Shown piece after piece: positions 1 through 8,600 of a DNA stretch of 64,000 nt; position 1 is the stretch's first letter, and each line of letters begins with the position of its first letter. The notes below the pieces were generated by a model, which was not told the origin of the DNA, did not search any database, and saw only the letters and a list, made by a program, of their open reading frames with translations. The translations under genes were made by a program, and so were the position numbers. Where the stretch lies: NCBI GenBank assembly GCA_019634625.1, contig JAHCBA010000019.1:60009-124008 (forward strand). The letters are read 5' to 3'. The DNA is from Verrucomicrobiia bacterium (lineage in GTDB: Bacteria > Verrucomicrobiota > Verrucomicrobiia > Limisphaerales > CAIMTB01).

Positions 1-553
1 TCGCCGCACGACGCTTTCGCGGATTGACCATCAACGCCGCCAGCCAGCCCCGCAGGCAGTACGTCCAGGCGGTGACCATGAAGAAGAACCCAAACACCAG
101 CGCCAGCAGCGGCAGCATCCCCCATCCGCGCCCCAACACCAGTCCCGCCGCCAGCCCCAACGCCCCGGGAACCGCCCACGCCAGACTGAACTGCAGATGC
201 GACGCGACATAGTTCAGCAGAAACACATCCCGCAGCGTGGCCGGCAAGTGCATCAACCGGGTCATGTCGATCGTCTCCGACCGTTGCAGTTCGGTGACCA
301 GCCCGATGAGCCAGAGCAATAGAAATCCCGCCACCACCCCGTCCCACACCCATTGCATCGTCACCGGCTCCGCCCGCGACAGCGGCCCGTACCCCACCAC
401 CAACCCGCCCACCGCCGCCGCCGCCCCCATGCACATGCCCAACCCCATCCCGATCGCCGTCAGCACCGCCTGGATCGTCCCACCCCGGCTCCACTGGTTG
501 CGGGTCAGCCGCCACCGCAGCCACAGCAGCGCCCGGAGCTGCTCCAGATTCAC
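1..553 (-). CDS. ABC-2 type transporter permease, truncated by the window edge
   Basis: The reading frame opens with GTG at 553 and runs off the left edge after 184 codons, so only the N-terminal part is present. It reads VNLEQLRALLWLRWRLTRNQ, a start typical of multi-spanning ABC-2 exporter permeases, followed by hydrophobic stretches (around residues 35-55, 75-90, 115-135 and 140-160) with short charged loops. The GTG overlaps the TGA stop of the ATPase gene upstream (GTGA, 4 bp), so the pair is translationally coupled and the two products very likely form one exporter. The substrate cannot be told. The family call is inferred from the hydrophobic pattern and pairing. Confidence 0.75.
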   Translation of the reverse strand, partial: MNLEQLRALLWLRWRLTRNQWSRGGTIQAVLTAIGMGLGMCMGAAAAVGGLVVGYGPLSRAEPVTMQWVWDGVVAGFLLLWLIGLVTELQRSETIDMTRLMHLPATLRDVFLLNYVASHLQFSLAWAVPGALGLAAGLVLGRGWGMLPLLALVFGFFFMVTAWTYCLRGWLAALMVNPRKRRAA

Positions 554-1335
554 CGTTCGTCCTCCAGCCAGCTCAGCCGCGCCGGGCTACCCGCCTCCTC
601 CCCCACCGCCGCGATGAACCGGTCCTCCAGGCTCCCGTCGCGCCGGATCTCCTCCATGGACGCCTCGCAGGCCAGCCGCCCGGCCGCGATGATCCCCACC
701 CGGCTGCACAACTTCTCGACAATCTCCAGCACGTGCGAGGTCAGAAACACCGTCGCGCCCCCCTTCACAAACCGTCGCAGCGTGTCCCGCAGCATCCGCG
801 ACGACACCGCATCCACCCCTTCAAATGGCTCGTCCAGGAACAACAGGTCGGGATCCGGCAGCAAGGCCGCCGCCAACGCCAGCTTCTTCCGCATCCCGTG
901 CGAGTACTCCAGCGTCAGCTTCCGCTCCTCCCCCTCCAGCCCCATCACCGCCAGCAATTCCCCGCACCGCTCCCGCACCGTCGCCAGCGGCACCCCGTAC
1001 ATCCGCCCGATGAACGTCAGGTACTCCCGCCCGGTGAGATTGTCGAACAACCCAAGGTTCTCCGGCACCACCCCGATCCGCCGCTTCACCTCCCGCGCCT
1101 GCTCCCCATCCGACAGATCGGCCCCCAACACCCGCATCGATCCCGACGTCGGCGCCAGCAGCCCCGTCAGCATCTTGATGGTCGTCGATTTCCCCGCCCC
1201 GTTCGGCCCGAGAAACCCGTAAAACGTCCCGGCCTCCACCCGCAACGACAACCCGTCCACCGCCCGCCGCTCCCCGAACTGCCGCGTCAGGCCCCGGGTC
1301 TCGATGGCCGCCTCGCCTCTCACCGCGTCGATCAT
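550..1335 (-). CDS. ABC transporter ATP-binding protein
   Basis: A 261-residue ATPase subunit of an ABC-2 type exporter. Walker A is GPNGAGKST at residues 43-51, Walker B is LLFLDEPFEGVD near 165-176, and the signature is the degenerate YSHGMRKKLAL, a form common in ABC-2 drug and lipid exporters. The start is the ATG at 1335 because it overlaps the acetyltransferase stop (ATGA) and gives a normal N-terminus; the longer frame to 1545 only shadows that gene. It is followed, again with a 4-bp overlap, by its permease partner. Substrate unknown. Confidence 0.9.
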   Translation of the reverse strand: MIDAVRGEAAIETRGLTRQFGERRAVDGLSLRVEAGTFYGFLGPNGAGKSTTIKMLTGLLAPTSGSMRVLGADLSDGEQAREVKRRIGVVPENLGLFDNLTGREYLTFIGRMYGVPLATVRERCGELLAVMGLEGEERKLTLEYSHGMRKKLALAAALLPDPDLLFLDEPFEGVDAVSSRMLRDTLRRFVKGGATVFLTSHVLEIVEKLCSRVGIIAAGRLACEASMEEIRRDGSLEDRFIAAVGEEAGSPARLSWLEDER

Positions 1336-1883
1336 GATTCGTTCCCTACGTGGTCGTCCCCCCTGCCGCCCGGCTCCGATGGCGGCCTCAATCGCCCCAT
1401 CACCAGCACGTCGATCAACCGCCCATCGCAAAACGCCGCCTGCCGAAGCCTCCCTTCCACCTCGAACCCGAACCGTCGGTAAAGCCGCAAGGCCCCATCG
1501 TTCCCGACGAACACATTCAACTCGACGCGGGTCAGTTGCAGCCAACGATCCGCCATATCCAGCGCAGCCTCCATCAACGCCGTCCCCACCCCCCGACCCT
1601 GCCAGTCATCCCGCACCGCCATCCCCAGCGTCGCCGCATGACGGACCCGCGGCCGATCCGGGTGCGTATGCAGGCCGAGCATCCCCACCGGTTCCCCGTC
1701 CATGCAGGCCACCAGCGGGATGAAGCCGCGTTCCGGCTGACTCAGCCGCTCCCGCCACGTCTCCACCGGAGCATACGGGATCTGCAACGTCCCCCAGATC
1801 GCCTTCGGCCCCGCGAAAATGCGCGACACCGCCTCCGCGTCCGCCACCGTCGCGTGCCGGATGGTTGGTTGGGCAGCATCCAT
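1332..1883 (-). CDS. GNAT family N-acetyltransferase (YhhY-like)
   Basis: A 183-residue Gcn5-related acetyltransferase, predicted to move an acetyl group from acetyl-CoA to an amine. The acetyl-CoA site is visible as DDWQGRGVGTALM (Q/RxxGxG) near residue 95, with the preceding strand LGMAVRD and a later NDGALRLYRRFGFEVEGR, the classic end of the fold. The N-terminal PYAPVETWRERL resembles YhhY-type amino-acid acetyltransferases. It starts 18 bp after the rimO stop with a GGAGGGG-type ribosome site, and its stop overlaps the ABC ATPase start. The acceptor is not known. Confidence 0.85.
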   Translation of the reverse strand: MDAAQPTIRHATVADAEAVSRIFAGPKAIWGTLQIPYAPVETWRERLSQPERGFIPLVACMDGEPVGMLGLHTHPDRPRVRHAATLGMAVRDDWQGRGVGTALMEAALDMADRWLQLTRVELNVFVGNDGALRLYRRFGFEVEGRLRQAAFCDGRLIDVLVMGRLRPPSEPGGRGDDHVGNES

Positions 1884-1901
1884 CTCGAGGGCCCCCCTCC
1901 T

Positions 1902-3623
1902 CTACTCCGCCGCCGGCTCCGCAATCAGGTCGTAGTCCGTGTGCCCGATTACCCGCACCGTGACAAACTCCCCCACCGGCGCCGGCCGCGTCAGGTACAC
2001 CCGGCCGTCGATGTCCGGCGCGTCCGCCTCACCCCGCCCCACCCAGTAGCTCCGGCGCTTCCCCGGCAACCCCTCCGTCCCCGCCTCCCGCATCAACCCG
2101 TGCTCCCACGATTGCACCCGCGCCGCCGCCAGTGCCTCTGCCGTTGCCTTCCCCTCCACCAGCACCCGCATCTCCCGTCCCACAAACGACGCCGCAATCT
2201 CACGCGCCACCGCATGCTGCTCCGCCATCGCCCGCTCCCGGCGCCGCTGCCGGGTCCGTATTGGAACCTGGCCCGCCATACGGCCCGCCACCGTCCCGTC
2301 CTCCTTCGAATACGCAAACACCCCCATCCGCTCGAACCGCGCCTCCCGCAGGAACCCCAGCAGCGCCTCGAAATGCGCCGCCGTCTCCCCCGGAAATCCC
2401 ACGATGAACGTCGTCCGCAACGCCACCCCCGGAATCCCCGCCCGCAATCGCCCGATCAAATCCCGGATGTACCCGCCGTCCGTCTCCCGCCGCATCCGCG
2501 CCAGCATGTCGTCATGGATGTGCTGCAACGGCATGTCCACATACCGTGCCACCTTCCGGCACCCCGCCATCGTCGCAATCAACCCGTCCGTCCAGTGGGC
2601 CGGATGGGTGTACAACAACCGGATCCAGAAATCCCCGGACAACCCGTCCAGCGCTTCCAGCAGGCTCCCCAACGTCGTCGCGTCCCCCCCCATTGCCCGC
2701 GTCGCCTCCGCAAATCGGTCCGGCGACGAAATCGTCCTCCGATGGCCCGGCCGCAAGTCCATCCCGTAATACGTCGAGTCCTGCGAAATCAGGTTCAGCT
2801 CCCGCACCCCCTCGCCCACCAACCGCCGCGCCTCCTCCACAATGTCCGCCTGCGCCCGGCTCCGATGGCTCCCGCGCATCCTCGGAATAATGCAGAAACT
2901 GCACGGGTGATTGCAGCCCTCCGCGATCTTCACATACGCGAAATGCCGCGGCGTCAGCCGGAACCGCGGCGAATCCCAGCGCGGGAGGTACTTCGGACGC
3001 CGGTTCGCTTCCACCGCCAGCCCCTCCCCTGCCCCAGCCCCAGGTCTTGCCTCCGTCCCCCGCCCAGCCCCAACGCCGCCCGCCGCCCCACCCTTGCCCG
3101 GGTCCGCCTCCAAAGCCGCCAACCGCGCCTTCACCGCCCCCTTCCGCCCCACACCGCCGTCCGCCTTCCCTTTCCTCACTCCCGCCCCCGCCTGTTCCAG
3201 CCCCGCACGCCGCGCCACCGCCTCCCCGACGATCCGCCCCACCTCCTCCACCTGGTCGATCCCCATGAAGGCATCCACCTCCGGCAGCAACGACGGCAGT
3301 TCGTCCCGGAACCGCTGCGTCAGGCAACCCGACACAATCACCGCCTGCCCCGGCCGGTGTCCCGCCCGGAACTCCGCCGATTCGAGGATCGTATCCACGC
3401 TCTCCTCCTGCGCCGCATCGATGAAGGAACACGTGTTGACGATCAACGCATCCGCCTCGCCCGGATCATTCACCACCTCCATCCCATCCCGCAGCAGCGA
3501 ACCGACCATGATCTCCGCATCCACCAGATTCTTGGCGCAGCCCAGCGAGACCATCCCCACCCGGACCGGGCGGGAACCCTTCAAGCCCGGCTCAGCCCCG
3601 GGCGGAGCACTCGATCGTCGCAT
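1902..3623 (-). CDS. rimO: Ribosomal protein S12 methylthiotransferase RimO, with insertions
   Basis: A radical-SAM methylthiotransferase that modifies a conserved Asp of ribosomal protein S12. The N-terminal domain holds cluster cysteines C29 (CAKN), C65 (NTCSF) and C100 (SGC); the radical-SAM motif CNHPCSFC is at 237-244; a TRAM-like domain closes the protein. At 573 residues it is about 130 longer than usual RimO. A Gly/Ala/Lys-rich insert of about 70 residues (140-208) separates the first two domains, and a second insert follows 'DSTYYGMDLRPG'. The ATG at 3623 was preferred to an upstream TTG at 3707 that lies in a repeat. It heads an operon with the acetyltransferase and ABC genes. Confidence 0.93.
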   Translation of the reverse strand: MRRSSAPPGAEPGLKGSRPVRVGMVSLGCAKNLVDAEIMVGSLLRDGMEVVNDPGEADALIVNTCSFIDAAQEESVDTILESAEFRAGHRPGQAVIVSGCLTQRFRDELPSLLPEVDAFMGIDQVEEVGRIVGEAVARRAGLEQAGAGVRKGKADGGVGRKGAVKARLAALEADPGKGGAAGGVGAGRGTEARPGAGAGEGLAVEANRRPKYLPRWDSPRFRLTPRHFAYVKIAEGCNHPCSFCIIPRMRGSHRSRAQADIVEEARRLVGEGVRELNLISQDSTYYGMDLRPGHRRTISSPDRFAEATRAMGGDATTLGSLLEALDGLSGDFWIRLLYTHPAHWTDGLIATMAGCRKVARYVDMPLQHIHDDMLARMRRETDGGYIRDLIGRLRAGIPGVALRTTFIVGFPGETAAHFEALLGFLREARFERMGVFAYSKEDGTVAGRMAGQVPIRTRQRRRERAMAEQHAVAREIAASFVGREMRVLVEGKATAEALAAARVQSWEHGLMREAGTEGLPGKRRSYWVGRGEADAPDIDGRVYLTRPAPVGEFVTVRVIGHTDYDLIAEPAAE

Positions 3624-3681
3624 CACAGACCTCCAGCCTATCCGGCCCCCCAACCCAACCCAAGCCCGGAACCACAGCAAT

Positions 3682-3718
3682 GGGGTCAAATCTGTATTGT
3701 CTGACAATCTGATGTCCT
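3682..3718. repeat. Single REP-like head sequence upstream of rimO
   Basis: The sequence GGGGTCAAATCTGTATTGTC followed by TGACAATC resembles one arm of the large palindrome at 4521-4604 (GGGGTCAGATCTGTGAATTTGACA). It looks like a degenerate single arm of that family. Confidence 0.45.
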
Positions 3719-3976
3719 GAGCCTCGCGCCCCGGAGTACCGAGCTGGCTGCTGTGTCATCTCCTCGGGATCGCTTCAACCCTTTGAACGCACCCATTTCG
3801 ACCGCAGGTGGTCCCTTTTGATGTGACCGGTGACAGAAGAAGCCGGCGCCTGGAAGGCCCGCTACGCCTTGACGCTCCTGCAGTCGGAGGGCGAACCGAC
3901 CCTCGCCTGGACGGGCAGGAACCCCCGGCCGTTTCCCCTGGTCCGTTGCCACCCAGGACCGGTTCGGCGCCGACAA

Positions 3977-4096
3977 GGGCTTCTCATCATCCTCACCGAA
4001 CGCGGCGAATGCCTCGTCGCCGAAGCCTCCCCCAACCGCTTCCGCACCCTGGCCAGCGCCCAGATTCTCGGGGCCGGCACCCGCGCCTTCCCGGCC
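3977..4096 (+). pseudogene. C-terminal remnant of a PQQ-type beta-propeller (BamB-like) protein
   Basis: Forty codons read GLLIILTERGECLVAEASPN followed by RFRTLASAQILGAGTRAFPA, which is how the last blades of PQQ-like outer-membrane beta-propeller proteins read ('LTE.GELVLVEA.P..F..LA.AQVL...TRAFPAL'). There is no matching start or rest of the gene: the frame before it is not protein-like, and it breaks off directly into an interspersed repeat (gtgtcccggcttcagccgg). I read it as gene debris. The family call rests on pattern memory. Confidence 0.4.
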
Positions 4097-4101
4097 CGTT
4101 G

Positions 4102-4260
4102 GGTGTCCCGGCTTCAGCCGGCCGCGACAATCCCCCATCCCGTCCCACCGCCTCGCGCAGCTCTCCCCTTCCAATCCTCATGCCCCGACACGCTGAAGCG
4201 TGGACACCCAACCACCCGCCCCCAATCCCCGACCCATCTGGTGTCCCGGCTTCAGCCGGC
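4102..4260. repeat. Interspersed repeat pair (ggtgtcccggcttcagccggc)
   Basis: The 21-mer ggtgtcccggcttcagccgg(c) occurs at 4102-4122 and 4240-4260. Between them (4188-4207) lies cacgctgaagcgtggacacc, an inverted companion. The same themes recur at 27991-28080 (aggtgtccacgctttcgcgtg ... tgctgaagccggaacgcc), so this is a dispersed family. Confidence 0.65.
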
Positions 4261-4335
4261 CACACTCCTGTCGATACCGATTCCGATACCGACCCCGACC
4301 CCGATCGGAACATCATGCCGGGGAAGCGCCCGCCA

Positions 4336-4496
4336 ATGGAGGATCGAACTGCTCCCGGAAATGGCCAAACTCCAGGGGAAACCCGGAGGGTTTCCAGAGA
4401 TTAGCCGGGGGTCGAGCCCGGCTCCCCGGGTTCGACCCCCGGGGAAGAGTTCCACGCCGCACACGACCCCGCCAGGGGTCGCAGAACTCGTCCTCG
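4336..4496. repeat. Long direct repeat, copy A (about 160 bp)
   Basis: This stretch recurs at 4611-4774 with long identical blocks, for example the 60-odd bases from gaaacccggagggtttccag on. It contains a strong internal hairpin: arms ccgggggtcgagcccgg and ccgggttcgacccccgg at 4405-4443. Open frames through it are not credible genes. Confidence 0.85.
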
Positions 4497-4520
4497 AACC
4501 GGCAGACCCGTCCCCAATCC

Positions 4521-4604
4521 CCGGGGTCACATCTCTGAATTTGACATTCGGCTTCCTTTCAGGCGCCGAGACTTGATTTGTCAAATTCACAGATCTGACC
4601 CCGG
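4521..4604. repeat. Near-perfect 84-bp inverted repeat, REP/REPIN-like
   Basis: The left arm ccggggtcacatctctgaat(ttgaca) matches the reverse complement of the right arm tttgtcaaattcacagatct(gaccccgg) at all but about two positions over 26 bases, with a centre of about 30 bases. The GGGGTCAGATCTGTGAATTTGACA head is of the kind moved by REP-associated Y1 transposases in many bacteria (known from other genomes; no such transposase is seen here). Confidence 0.75.
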
Positions 4605-4610
4605 GTCCGC

Positions 4611-4774
4611 ATGCTGGAGGCTCGAACTGCTCCAGGCAGTGGCAAGGATCCGGGAGAAACCCGGAGGGTTTCCAGAGATTAGCCGGGGGTCGAGCCCGGC
4701 TCCCCGGGTTCGACCCCCGGGGAAATGTCCCGCCTCGCACACGACCCCGCCAGGGGTCGTAGAACTTGTCCTCG
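4611..4774. repeat. Long direct repeat, copy B
   Basis: Second copy of the repeat at 4336-4496, in the same orientation, with the same internal hairpin at 4683-4721. The two copies flank the REP-like palindrome. Copy B runs into the apparent 5' end of the pilin-like frame. Confidence 0.85.
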
Positions 4775-5645
4775 TCCTCGATCCGGGAGGCACACCTCCC
4801 GGATCGTCGCCCAATTACCGCTGGTCCGATGGGTCGCGACGGCCTGCCGAGCCTTTATCGAAACCCTGGCCAGCACGCTGTCTTTGGATTTTCTCGAAAG
4901 GTGGCCGCAGCTCCTAGGCACCCGCCCGGCCTCTGCCCGACAGACGATCACACAGCCCATCCCCCAGCGACGCTCCTTCCTTCGGCATGGCGGCCCCTCT
5001 CTGCGCACCTCAAAACGCACCCCCCTCGCCTTCTCGGCCGCCCCTCGCAGCTTCCTCACCCGCCATCATGCTGAGCGCGGCATCACGCTCCACGAAACCA
5101 TGATCGCCGTCGTCATCGTGGGCGCCCTCGCCTCCATCTCGATTCCTCTCTATAACAAGTTCACCTTCGACGCCCGCGTCAGCGAAGCCACCGAACTTCT
5201 CGTCGCCGCCTACAAAGAACAACAAATGGTCGCAGAGGCCGTCGCCGCGGGGAGGTACCCGGGGTGGCCCTATCCGTATACGGAGCTCTTTGAAACCACA
5301 CGCGTGAATACACCCACTCTGTCGCTAAGGCCCAAGGGCAACGAGCGGTTTAATCTGATTATTGGGGAACGGGAGTTATTGATATCTGGCCGAAAAGCAT
5401 TCTCAGACTTTCCCGGCATGGGCGCCCTACCGAAGCAGAACGATTATGGCTTCCGAACAGGCACAGGCCGATTCATGATGGGTGCCGAAGCTATCATTGA
5501 CGGTAACCTGCATGCGATGGCGATCGACGATCAAGGAAAAATTTGGGAGATTTGCGACGCCAGAGGAGGTGGAATTGGCCAAAATTCAACCGTCTTTGTG
5601 AGCATTTATGGCGCAGGAGCTCCGCCGGACTGCACGGCCCCATGA
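4725..5645 (+). CDS. Type IV pilin-like protein with prepilin leader; start uncertain
   Basis: The processed region is clear: ...RHHAERG|ITLHETMIAVVIVGAL, with Gly at 5079-5081 before the cleavage point, Glu at mature position 5, and a hydrophobic helix. Mature length is 187 residues, close to classical pilins. The only two mature cysteines are near the end (EICDAR and PPDCTAP), fitting the C-terminal disulfide loop of type IV pilins. The reported ATG at 4725 lies in a repeat and would give an implausible 119-residue leader; no good ATG or GTG lies nearer, so the true start is unknown (a TTG at 4884 is one option). From about 5260 the DNA is visibly less GC-rich. It converges with the VKOR fusion gene, 36 bp away. 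Confidence 0.7.
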   Translation: MSRLAHDPARGRRTCPRPRSGRHTSRIVAQLPLVRWVATACRAFIETLASTLSLDFLERWPQLLGTRPASARQTITQPIPQRRSFLRHGGPSLRTSKRTPLAFSAAPRSFLTRHHAERGITLHETMIAVVIVGALASISIPLYNKFTFDARVSEATELLVAAYKEQQMVAEAVAAGRYPGWPYPYTELFETTRVNTPTLSLRPKGNERFNLIIGERELLISGRKAFSDFPGMGALPKQNDYGFRTGTGRFMMGAEAIIDGNLHAMAIDDQGKIWEICDARGGGIGQNSTVFVSIYGAGAPPDCTAP

Positions 5646-5681
5646 ACTGGGTCCTGACGGAAACCGATCCTATTGCAGAGA

Positions 5682-8600
5682 TTAGTCATCACACAGCAAT
5701 GACACGCAGTCGATAGTTCTTGGCAGGCTATCCGTCGCTATACTAAATGGTGGTATCAGCAATCCGTCTTCCTCTTCAGACAAACGGATCAAGTAAACGT
5801 TTCTGGAAAATTCACGTGAGGTTCCTAGAGAGACAACACCCTTGTCGACAAACTCGGTGGCTCCCATCTCACGAGATTGGATCTTAAAATGCCGCATCCC
5901 AAACGGATCAACCGGCGAAAGAACATACTGATCCTCTACGACCGGTCGGATTTCAACTCCAAAACCATCTTTTATTGCACTGGTCACTCGAAAACCAAAT
6001 ACTGAAACGTCCATTCTGTAATCCGCATCCAAATTTGTGGGGCAGCGTTTTGTGCTCAGCTTCCAAGAAAAATGATGGCCCGGCGCCAGCAAAGTTATAT
6101 TCGCCATCTCACGCCCAACAAAGATTTTTCGAAACGGTTGGCCTTCAGTCAAGGGAAGGTAACTGCCATTGGTCTGGAACGATCCATTTGTAATTTCGAG
6201 AGAATCGCATGGGCCAAGACGGGAGTGGTTCAAAAAATGGAAAGCATAAAATCGCGCATCACTCTCACCAACATAGGTCCCAATTTGAAAGCCCTCCGAT
6301 CCCAATTCCTGTGTCTGAATGGCTGGATGTGTCGAGGCCATCTCCTGGCCTGATGAATCTCGAGTAGCAAAAGGCATCGAGAGGGCAATCTTATCAATTC
6401 CCTCCGACAAAAGACCTCTGGATGCCAAGGCCACACGAACTCTGTCTTCTGTGCCTTCCGGTAAAAGAGTCCTCACTGCTTGAGTGAGGTGTTTGAGGAA
6501 GTCCGCCATCGAATAGCTCGATTGATCGGCGATGTAATCCAAGACCTTCCAAAAAATCAAGCTCGAGTACCAATCACCGAGTCCAAGGTCTTGACTAAGA
6601 TCTCTCAGAACCGCCGCAAAAAAGAATGAAGCAATGTCACCCCCACCGAGGGAATTAAACCTCCTCGCGGAACCCTCGAAGGCGTGATCGAAAAACGGAA
6701 AAAAAGTGGAGTTATTGGTTAACTCCTGAAAAATCATGGGATTATTAATCGTCAGAGCATGCCTACAGGATATGGTGCCATCCTTGCAGCCAGATGCATT
6801 GTACCAGCGGGAGACAATGTAGGACGATGAGTCCAGCACCTGCTCGCTGCTGGTCAACCGATAAGCCTCCCAAGTAGACAACCCATCATTCACAGCTGGC
6901 AAGACATTTACCTTCCACTCATTTGTTGCCCAAGTACTCGTTTCCCCTGGAAAACCCCTTTTGTCCCTAATAATCCAGTACGCCATTAACCCCGCATAAT
7001 CAGCTGCAACAGCCGAAGTATCAAATGCGATGCCATATACATCATCAAGGTCGAATCCTCCTTCAGAAGTCCGCACTCGCACTGATGGATAAATCCTGTT
7101 CTCTTGCGGCTCAATCAAAACGACTCCCGGCTTAAGCAAGCTAGCAGCAGCGAAAGTTTCTTCCATTATAATCTCAGGCTTAGCAAATCTCGTCAGACCC
7201 ACAAGATCCGGGCGAAACTGCCGAAACAGCACATTCTTCTCCGCCTCGGCGGGGAGCTTGAGGGCTTTGGCGAAGTGCGTGTTGAAGAACACATTACGGT
7301 AGCGCGTGATGTCGTAGTACATCTGCACCTGGGAGGCCCAGAGGAGGGCTTCGCGACGGGGGGTCGTGGATTCCAACTTCAACCCGGGGGGCAGATAGAG
7401 CGGTGGGACGAGGCCCTGATCCAGTTTCTCCTGGTAGTCTTCTCCTAAGAAATGGACGCGGAAGTCGTTGGAATACATTCTAAACAAGGGTGGAATACCG
7501 AGACTATTCGTAAAATTGCTCACCACGCTCGTGCTCAAATAGCGGCCGCTGAGCAGGCCGCGCTCATCCAATTCCCATGTCGAGCTCAGGGGCAGCTCTG
7601 CGCCCGTCTCGGGGTCAAACTTGCCAATCGAGTCGAGGCAGACGAGGTCGGGGGTTTTGTAGATGAGGGGGGAGGTGGCGGTGATGGGGCCGGTGGCGGC
7701 CTTCATGGCGTCGAAGTCGATGTAGCCGTTCCTGAAGGCGTAGCCGAGGCCGTGGTTGGGGTGGCGGTTGACGGCCCCGGGATCGAGACGTTGCCGGGCC
7801 TGCTCGAGGATGAGATCGCGGCCGGTGCACCATTCGATCACCCGCGAGTTGTAGGCTTCGGCGTCGGAATACTCGGCGATGAGGGTGGCGAGGAGGTTGA
7901 GGCCGTTGAGGTGCGGGGTGCCGGTGAAGGCGCCGTCGCAGGTGAAGTCACCGGAACGGAGCCACGCGTTGCGGGGGCGCGCGGGCTGGCGGGGGGCATC
8001 GGTGTCGTCGCGGTGTCCGTCGCCATCGAGATCGCCGAGATAGGCGGCGATGTCGTCGAGGGAAAGCCGGCCGTCGCCGTTGAGGTCGCCCATGAGGACG
8101 CATTCGCCCTGGTTGCAGATGCGGGAGTGGCGGCCGTCCTCGTCGGGACTGCCGCAGAGGGTGCCGTTGGGTTGGTTGGCGCAGGAGAAGCCCTGGGGGA
8201 CCCAGTTGTTGTTGTCGGCGGAGCAGGCCAGCGGGCGTTCCGGGGCGAAGGCGCCGAGGAGGTTGAGGCGGTAGAGAGGGGTTTCGGGGTCGTCGGAGGC
8301 GATTTCGAGAGCGGCCCGTTGGAGGGCGCCGTAGAGCTGGATCAGGCGGCTGGCGTGGAGTCCGGTTTCGATCCGGGCGAGCTGGGCGGCGGGATTCGAT
8401 GGCTCTGGAGCGTCGGTGGGGACATGGCTTCGGTAGATGGCGTGGCTGGCGCGGCGGAGTTCGTCGAGGGAGGGCGGGGTGAGGCTGACGAGGACATGGA
8501 GGCTGGCGCCGGGCTGGAGGGTACGCCCGGGGAGCTGCCAGGGAATGGGGCCCGGGGGAGCGCGGCGCGCGAGTTCAGGGGTGGTCTGGCGCGGGGGGCC

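Noticed and set aside
1350..3704. A 784-codon open frame on the plus strand opposite rimO and its neighbours
   Set aside because: Arg/Pro/His-rich shadow of GC-rich genes on the other strand, with no domain motifs. The minus-strand frames encode clear RimO, GNAT and ABC proteins.
4425..4445. tRNA-like T-arm sequence (gggttcgacccccgg) in the 4.4-kb repeat
   Set aside because: It is part of a hairpin repeated at 4700-4721; no acceptor stem, D-arm or anticodon arm can be drawn around it.
5682..7240. Metalloprotease role for the C-terminal region of the VKOR fusion
   Set aside because: No HExxH or other metal-binding signature is present; the region is left unassigned.
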